A DNA stretch of 64,000 nt. It comes from Anthostomella pinea (Eukaryota; Ascomycota; Sordariomycetes; Xylariales; Xylariaceae). This document shows, piece after piece, positions 57,653-64,000 of this stretch. Positions within the stretch are counted from its first letter, which is position 1. Each line of letters opens with the position of its first letter. The notes beneath the pieces are model-generated. The model saw only the letters and a program-made list of their open reading frames with translations. It was not told where the DNA came from and did no database searches. Position numbers and translations under genes: made by a program. The stretch is from assembly GCA_963556695.1 (NCBI GenBank), contig CAUWAG010000008.1, positions 1,674,001 to 1,738,000 on the forward strand. The letters are read 5' to 3'.

Positions 57653-60022
57653 AATAAAATTATTAATTAAAAAGCGGGTCAGTTAATAAACTTATATGCT
57701 ACGTAAATATTTAAACCGTAATTAAATAAGTATATATTAAGTTTATTATAAATAGAAATATAATTAATAAAATATATTATATTTAAAAACCAATGTATTA
57801 ATAATATTTATATAAGGTATATTAAAAAATTTAAACCTCATATTAATTACTTTATGTATATTTAGTGATTTTATTATATTCTTTAAGTTTAATTAATAAA
57901 TTAACAATGATGTATAAATAACGCTTTATTTATATACAGTTATAATAATAAATATCATCTTTTATTTTATTTTATATTTAATCCAAAATAACTTTATTAT
58001 ACTATCTTTTTAAATATTCAATTGATAATTTACTTAAAAAGATTATAGTTAATCATACCTTATTTTTTTAACTTTTAACTTTAACGTATAAGTAGGTTTA
58101 AATTAAGAACTCAAATAAGATTTATAAGAGACGTATAATATATAGAATTTAAAAATAATCATTAATATAACGCTTATATTTTTTCCAAATAAGTTTGAAT
58201 TTTTAAACGTAATGTTTTAATAAATCATTAAACGCGGCGTTGAAAAATTAATTTATTATAAATGAACGATGAGAAAAGCTATATTAAATATGTTTATACC
58301 TGTTTGTAAAGGTAGATTTTTTCATATTCATTATTAATAATACCTACGATAATGTATAATAAGACTTATCATAATAGCCATAAAGTAGGGATTATTAAAA
58401 AGGTTAAAAGGCGTATTTATAATTAAAGGTTTTGTTGGAACAGGCTTGAACGATCAATCATGATACTCGAGTATTGGGTCAGGGTCATGATGTTGCTGAT
58501 GTTTGGATTGGGAAGTCTAGCTGGACCTGAAGGTCTGGCTAAATGACCTCACAATCTGGTATCTAATCTCTTATCTAATCATACATGTGAGTTCTGCATG
58601 GATGGTTTGACTGTGGAATCACATGGATCCAACAGGTTTATTAATATTAAATTTTATCAATATCGTTAATTTAACTCATATAAGACGTATTATTTTAACG
58701 ATAAAACTAACATTTTCAAATATATATATAATAAGAAACCGTTAAAAAATCGTACGATTTAAAAAAATCTTACTTTTTATGAACGCTTATTAATAAATAT
58801 TTTGAAGTTACGAATTGACTTTAAAAAGAATAACGATATTCGGAAAGATATTATAGTGCTTTCCAATTTAAATAAACTCAAATAGGATAATAGCATGAAA
58901 CTAAGCGTGATTAACGTTAAAGAAGAATTTAAACTTAATAAATAACTTTATTTATTTTTAAACAAATTGCTTATTTTTATAGCCGTGCATTACGTATTAA
59001 AAAATAATAATAATATACGAAATAAAGATTATATAGTTATAAAGAGATATAAAAAAATCAATAGCGTTAATATTGGTCGAGTTAGTTTAAAAAGTAATAC
59101 GAAAAAACGACTTTATGTTTATAATGATAATTATTTATATTTAGTTTTCTTAAAGAAAAAGAAAAAGGTAAAATTATAAGAAAATATGTTATATTATAAC
59201 GTATTCTTTATAATGGTTTTGATATAAACTATATATGTAATAAATTTTATATATAAAGAATCTTAAAAGCAGGTTTAAACAGCTTTATAACAATAAAGCT
59301 GGGTAACTTTTTTGAAACTAAATAAAATAACCCTTTTAAAGTATATATATTTAATGTCGTTAAGCAAGCCGATAATTCATCGTATGAAACTTAAGCAAAT
59401 TTTAATATAAACCCTTTATTTCTGTATTTATAACGTTTAAACGCTATACAACCTTTAACATAAAGCTTAACGCTTAAGTTGTATTAATAAGTTTTACGTT
59501 ACATGTCTTTTACAGGGCTTATCTAAGTTATTAATTTAAACTTATTTATACGTCAAGGTTTAAAAATATTTAAAAGAATAAAGTATAATTAACGGTATAA
59601 ATTATTATTAAATTATCGACTAAGTTTTGAAAAAGCTAATATAACAACATTATATTATATTAAATACAAATTACTTACGTTTAATATATTATATTAAATA
59701 TAGAATAAAAATAAAACATCATATTTATTATTATAACTGTATATAAATAAAGCGTTATTTATACATCATTGTTAATTTATTAATTAAACTTAAAGAATAT
59801 AATAAAATCACTAAATATACATAAAGTAATTAATATGAGGTTTAAACTTTTAAATATGCTTTATATAAGTATTATTAATATATTGGTTTTTAATACAATA
59901 TATTTTATTAATTATATTTCTACTTATAATAAACTTAATATATACTTATTTGATTACGGTTTAAATATTTATGTAGCATATAAGTTTATTAATTGACCCG
60001 CTTTTTAATTAATAGCTTTATT
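57653..60022. mobile_element. RIP-degraded element with inverted repeats of about 325 bp
   Basis: Left arm about 57653-57985 and right arm about 59690-60022 are inverted copies that match along their length. The differences are nearly all A/G or C/T, for example GGGTCAG versus GGGTCAA. No frame survives inside. Long inverted arms are known in some fungal DNA elements, but the type cannot be told. The solo LTR at 58433 is nested in it. Confidence 0.75.
58433..58634. mobile_element. Solo LTR A with 5-bp target duplication GGTTT
   Basis: The 202-bp GC-normal segment starts TGTTGGAACA and ends GGATCCAACA; TGTTGGA/TCCAACA form a perfect 7-bp inverted pair. GGTTT is present on both sides (58428-58432 and 58635-58639). 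It is inserted in A+T-rich element DNA and shows no RIP-like bias, so it is the younger insertion. Confidence 0.9.
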
Positions 60023-60567
60023 CTTTAGAAGAATGTCAGCGCTCCGGCTCTGTGCCCCTACAAAGTAGCCTGCGCGATCAAGCATCGGGCCACCGTGCAC
60101 ATCCATGGCCCCTATATCCGATCAACCGGCGTCATGGAACAAAGCCAAATTTTGGAATCTTGCAGACAAGAATGGAAAGAAACATGACGGTTGGATGCAC
60201 CTTGGAAACCCCCGCGAGAAATGGGAGGGGCATATTACCTGCCGCCTGCTTACTCATAGTTGGTCGAACCAATAGCCGATGCTCTTCAACTTCAACTTGG
60301 CGCCTATGGTAACGGTGTGATACGACGTTAAACCTTGGTTGTGAATACTGGCGAGTATCGGTGAGCCGCATTCCTATCAGGGAACGTTCGACATTCAAGC
60401 AGTGCTACAAGGTCGCGTTCATCTGATGTTTCCAACCAATGTTCTGCATTTACTAGACTAGGCTGCTCTGAGTTAGGTTTTTTCCAGCCTCGCGTGCCTG
60501 ACACATACAATGGCGCAATGTTCAACAAAGCTATGAACAATGATAGGAATTCTTGGGTCTATATCTA
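60023..60567. other. Normal-composition spacer between two repeat elements
   Basis: A short stretch of non-repeat-like DNA. Frames of 70-88 codons on both strands have no recognised motif. Confidence 0.5.
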
Positions 60568-62742
60568 CCATCCCCCCCATAGAAGTCGGACACCCCTACT
60601 AGTCGGACAGCCAAACCCTACCATCACTACCAAAAGACCCCCTTATTCACTTATATACAAATAAAGCCGTTTGGGTTAAAAAGATATAGCGAAATTATTA
60701 TTCAAAAGCGTTAAAGCTACTTATATGTAATATCTAGCCGGCGCACAAATAGCTCGCCCGGATTGTAATAAGCGAGGCTTTTATATAGCTTTTAAAGGTT
60801 GTTATTAAAAAGGTTATCCTTATTTTCCTTTTTATCTTTAAACTTAACAATTATTCCTTTTTATATCTTTATGTGTGAAATAATGGTAATAATAATTTTC
60901 TACAATAATATCTTTAGTCTCGTTTTAAATTTATTATTAATATTAAGAATCTTTTAGTGCTTTTTAGCCGTAGCCCCTTCAGTTTAGCTTTCAAAGCTTT
61001 AATTCTTCTATTTTTAATAATAATTTCGGGGTTTTAAGTTTAAACGCGTTTGTTATTTTTTTAACATTTTGATTTAATCTTTGAAAACTTATTTTTATCA
61101 AAATTTATAATCTAGTAACTCATAATAAGGGTTTATTAATCTTGAAGTTTAAAGCTTTCAAAAGTATTAAGCTTAAAAGTTTTTTTATAAGTGTTATACG
61201 TACTTCTTACAGCCAATAAAATAACATTTAATAACTTTAAAGGTAGAAAAAATATTTTGCTTTATAAAAACAAAAGTCCTTGCCTTGCTATAGCAATAAA
61301 TAAAGTTAATTTTATTAACACACAAAGCATTTATTAAAAAATTTAATTTAAAAAGCAATTTTTAATAGTAAGCTTCTAAAGCTTTATAAAACTTATTATT
61401 TAAAGGTTGTATGCTATAATTAATATGCTTAAAGAGAAAAGGAAAGAAAGTATTAGTAAAATAAAATATAGTTATAGATTCGTTTTATTAATACGTGTTA
61501 AATTATACTGAGAAAAGAATTGAAAAAGTTGAAATAAACCTAAGAAAATTTATATATATATATATATAAGTGTAGTTTTTATAACTATTCAGTATTAAAA
61601 AATCCCTTTGAATAAAAAAAATTTTGCTTTGCGTTTATTTATAAAAGGGGTTTTTAAATTAGTTATAAGCAATATTATTTGAAATTCAGCGGTTTTTCAA
61701 GCAAATATAATACTAATTAACGGTCTTTTAAAAAAATTGATAAATTATTAAGCTTCAAAGGTTTTTTTTTAAATAATGCTTAATTTTAGGATTTTTTTAT
61801 TTGTTAAAATGGTTTAAAAAAAAGGTTTACTTTTGGCTTTAAAAGCTTTTTAAATAGGCTTTTTACTAATAAAACTACCTAGAACAACAAAGTCGACGTT
61901 ATGAATTGAAATATTTCTTAAAAATTAAAGACGTGAATGTAGCTATTAGAACCTGATATAATGCTCCTTTAATTAATATTATAAGTATTTTCTAGCTTTG
62001 CTTAACTGTAATTTTTAAAAAACTTAAAACCTCAATTAATCAACTTAAACATAAAGCTTTTAAATCGCAGTGTTTTTATCCTTTTATTAACTTTGATTTT
62101 AATTCAAAAGTTACGGTGTTTAAAGGCTATTATGAAGGTATTTTTAAAAGGGATTTTTAAAAAATACCTTTTTAATAATCTTACGGACCAAAAAGTATAA
62201 AAAGGCTAAGCCTAGCTTTTTATATAATAAGATCTACTTAGTTATAATCGTTTTTACGTTAAAAAAGTGTTTATTATTATATATAAGCTTTAGTTTTAAT
62301 AGGCTTGTTGTTAAGTCAATTAAATAGCGTTTGAATTAAAATACTGTATTTTAAACGCTTTTTATAAAGATAAGCCTTTATTTATAATATTTAAAACAGC
62401 ATTAGCTATTAATTTTAATATATATAAATAAGAAGCATTTCAAGCGGCTATACAATACTGCGTTGCGTATAAACAAGGCTTTAAAAAAGCCGCTCAAAAC
62501 CGTAAATTTACTATTTAAAGTAAAAAACGCGAAGTAATTAACAGATAATTACGTAAGCGCCGCGGGGTAAATCTTACATTAAGAAAAAGCTTAATATTAG
62601 GGCTATTTAAAATATTAAATACATTTTAAATAACTTTAATATCGGGCTGAAAGCGTATAAGTAAACATGTAGGAGTTTAGGTAGTAATGGTGGGGTTTTG
62701 CTGTCCGACTAGTAGGTGTGGCCGACTTCTATGGGGGAATGA
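60568..62742. mobile_element. RIP-degraded TA-flanked DNA transposon (pogo/Tc1-mariner type by its ends)
   Basis: The ends are inverted repeats of about 70 bp: left begins CCATCCCCCCCATAGAAGTC and right, read inward, TCATTCCCCCATAGAAGTCG. TA lies directly outside on both sides (60566-60567 and 62743-62744). Each end holds two direct copies of AGTCGGACA, the same double-repeat layout as the element at 16 kb. The 2-kb inside is A+T-saturated; a fragment near 62.43-62.59 kb (EAFQAAIQYCVAYKQG) hints at an old coding region. Confidence 0.8.
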
Positions 62743-63765
62743 TACCTTCTCATCGTGGGGGTTGGTCTGGCTTGTTTCAGATTTCCTGTACTTTTAAATG
62801 AATCAGTAGTTGAAAAGACTTATTTTAGACTGCTACATTGAAGCTCCAGAGGTGTCCCTACAACCCTAGGTAACTACGTAACGCGCAGAAACTCCAGAGG
62901 TTTCACGAAACCTGTGGAATAAGCGTACTGGATGAAGCATCAAATACGGCGTATTGTCATACTAATGCTTATTCCAGGGTAGATGCTCCGTCATGGTGAA
63001 ATATGTGAACAGAAGATTCGAAGCGCGCCGAACGGAGACTGATGATGAGTGACTATACATCTGCCATATCAACAGCAATCTGGACATCGTGGTTTCCATA
63101 CGCATCACTACACTCCAAGCCCGATTCGTCATGTAGTCAACCAGCGAGTGGACTAGATTGGCACAAGAAGGGTAGTCTCGAATGCCAGTAGCTTAACAAG
63201 ACTTTCCAGGTGAAGTACTCATGTCTTTGTGAAACCCCTGAGTAAACCGTGCCTCACTCATGGACCCCACACTGTACGCAGCTCATCTTGACCAAGGTAT
63301 GGACTTTTCTAATTCGTTGCCTTTCCCGGAAATCTGTATTAGTGCCTTTACGATACGCTGATTGGTCATTGCAACAATGCCTATTGATGGTACCATCCGC
63401 TTAGCCCCTATCCTCGCTCAAAGATCATGGATACTATTGTTCTCTAGCTGCTTCAAAGACAGAATCCGCTAGGTCTTTGTCGGTGTCCCTAGCGGGCACC
63501 ATCCAGTGTGGAACATGTTGTTCTCCTGAACAGCGGCGTTCATGTTGACCTCCCTTCGTAGTTACTAGTCCGTGACAATGCCTCTGTTTAATCGGCGTAT
63601 GTTCATTGCTATAAGTAACATCATGGACGGGCGTTCGTTATCCATTTCTATTTAGCAGAGCAGTATCAGTATCTAACTTACCTCCTTCGAATAGCAGATT
63701 CACTACCCAACTCCTTCGAAGAGCAGGACGACTTTCTACCTCAAGAGAACAGAGCAGACGAAAAG
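62743..63765. other. Upstream region of the last gene
   Basis: Normal composition. Carries a diverged copy of the MITE-like end motif (63033-63058) and, at 63403-63565, the segment resembling 44955-45100. No other gene seen. Confidence 0.5.
63403..63565. repeat. Diverged copy of the segment at 44955-45100
   Basis: Shares ordered blocks with the region before the P-loop pseudogene at 45.5 kb, and likewise lies a few hundred bases before a P-loop protein start. Confidence 0.55.
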
Positions 63766-64000
63766 ATGGATGTTCACCTTTCTCAATGTAAGGGCAAGGG
63801 CCCCGAGGAAGACAAGCGTGATCTTCATCTGATGAACCCCGACTCATTGCTTGGATATAACCCAACTCCACGCGGCTTAGTCATAATGCGTGTGGACGAC
63901 CAAGTAGCGAACGCGTACAACTCTGGGGCCAGTTGGGCTGAAATGCACCGGCAGAAGTCCATGCTACCAGTCATCCTTATCGTCGGTAGGGCCGCAAGCG
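63766..64000 (+). CDS. Partial gene: second adenylate-kinase-like P-loop protein (5' end only)
   Basis: The ATG at 63766 opens a frame with no stop for 78 codons to the window edge. After a hydrophilic N-terminus of about 65 residues it reads MLPVILIVGRAAS, matching the start of a nucleotide-binding loop and aligning with LPPVIFIFGKFRS of the pseudogene at 45487. Orientation is the same. The rest lies outside the window, so intactness cannot be judged; an upstream exon is possible. Confidence 0.55.
   Translation, partial: MDVHLSQCKGKGPEEDKRDLHLMNPDSLLGYNPTPRGLVIMRVDDQVANAYNSGASWAEMHRQKSMLPVILIVGRAAS

Larger units (their letters stand above)
56041..60022. repeat. A+T-saturated, RIP-like repeat island with GC-normal insertions
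   Basis: From about 56.04 to 60.02 kb the DNA is mostly A and T, with almost no long frames. Three GC-normal islands interrupt it: two solo LTRs and a block at 56.46-57.21 kb. The sharp switch back to normal composition at 60023 marks the right edge. Inverted arms within it differ mostly by transitions. This is what RIP leaves in duplicated sequence; the GC-normal insertions must be later than the mutation. Confidence 0.85.

Noticed and set aside
58967..59179. 70-codon frame in the A+T-rich element
   Set aside because: Lys/Asn/Tyr/Ile-only composition is expected from A+T-saturated DNA by chance.
1..64000. CRISPR arrays, operons, prokaryotic ribosome binding sites
   Set aside because: Spliced genes and fungal families throughout; no regularly spaced direct repeats of CRISPR type seen.

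Overview
The window reads as nuclear DNA of a filamentous ascomycete, probably a Sordariomycete-like member of Pezizomycotina; no closer placement can be made from sequence alone. The signs are short GT-AG introns of about 50-320 bp with CTAAC-type branch points, a HET-domain heterokaryon-incompatibility gene, Hal4-type and Yak1 kinases, a pogo/Fot1-type transposon, and A+T-saturated repeats whose paired copies differ almost only by transitions, as repeat-induced point mutation (RIP) would leave them.

Layout. 0-6 kb: a HET gene broken by two in-frame TGA codons, then an intact secreted beta-propeller lactonase. 6-13 kb: no convincing gene, one MITE-like repeat. 13-14.6 kb: Hal4/Sat4-like kinase. 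16.0-18.5 kb: a well-bounded pogo/Fot1 element with 75-bp inverted repeats and a dead transposase, inserted in a GGTAGTA minisatellite. 20.4-22 kb: a disordered protein of unknown function. 22-27.4 kb: no convincing gene. 27.4-41.5 kb: a dense conserved block with RPC19, a complex I LYR subunit, BUD31, a C2H2 protein, an Est1/SMG7-like protein, adenosine kinase, ribosomal protein uL2 and an RRM protein. 42.5-46.2 kb: two broken accessory genes, a CorA-like membrane protein with two in-frame TAG codons and an adenylate-kinase-like P-loop protein frameshifted by a 4-bp duplication. 47-55 kb: Yak1 kinase and a Pub1/TIA-1-like RNA-binding protein. 56-62.7 kb: a nested repeat island with two solo LTRs (each with a perfect 5-bp target duplication), an element with inverted repeats of about 325 bp, and a second TA-flanked element. 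The last 235 bases open a second P-loop gene that looks paralogous to the broken one at 45.5 kb.

The 27-41 kb block is housekeeping: transcription (RPC19), splicing (BUD31), translation (uL2), respiration (complex I), purine salvage (adenosine kinase) and RNA handling (Est1/SMG7-like, RRM). Its genes lie in divergent and convergent pairs with short gaps. Decay is confined to the flanking accessory stretches. I rebuilt gene structures by finding splice sites that restore conserved protein motifs; all exon limits are inferred from sequence alone. I did not see a clear new biological system. The observations most worth following are the P-loop paralog pair, the pattern of stop codons in the HET gene, the arginine/aspartate-rich tail after the RRM gene stop, the nested repeat island, and the GC-AG intron before the last three codons of the complex I gene.
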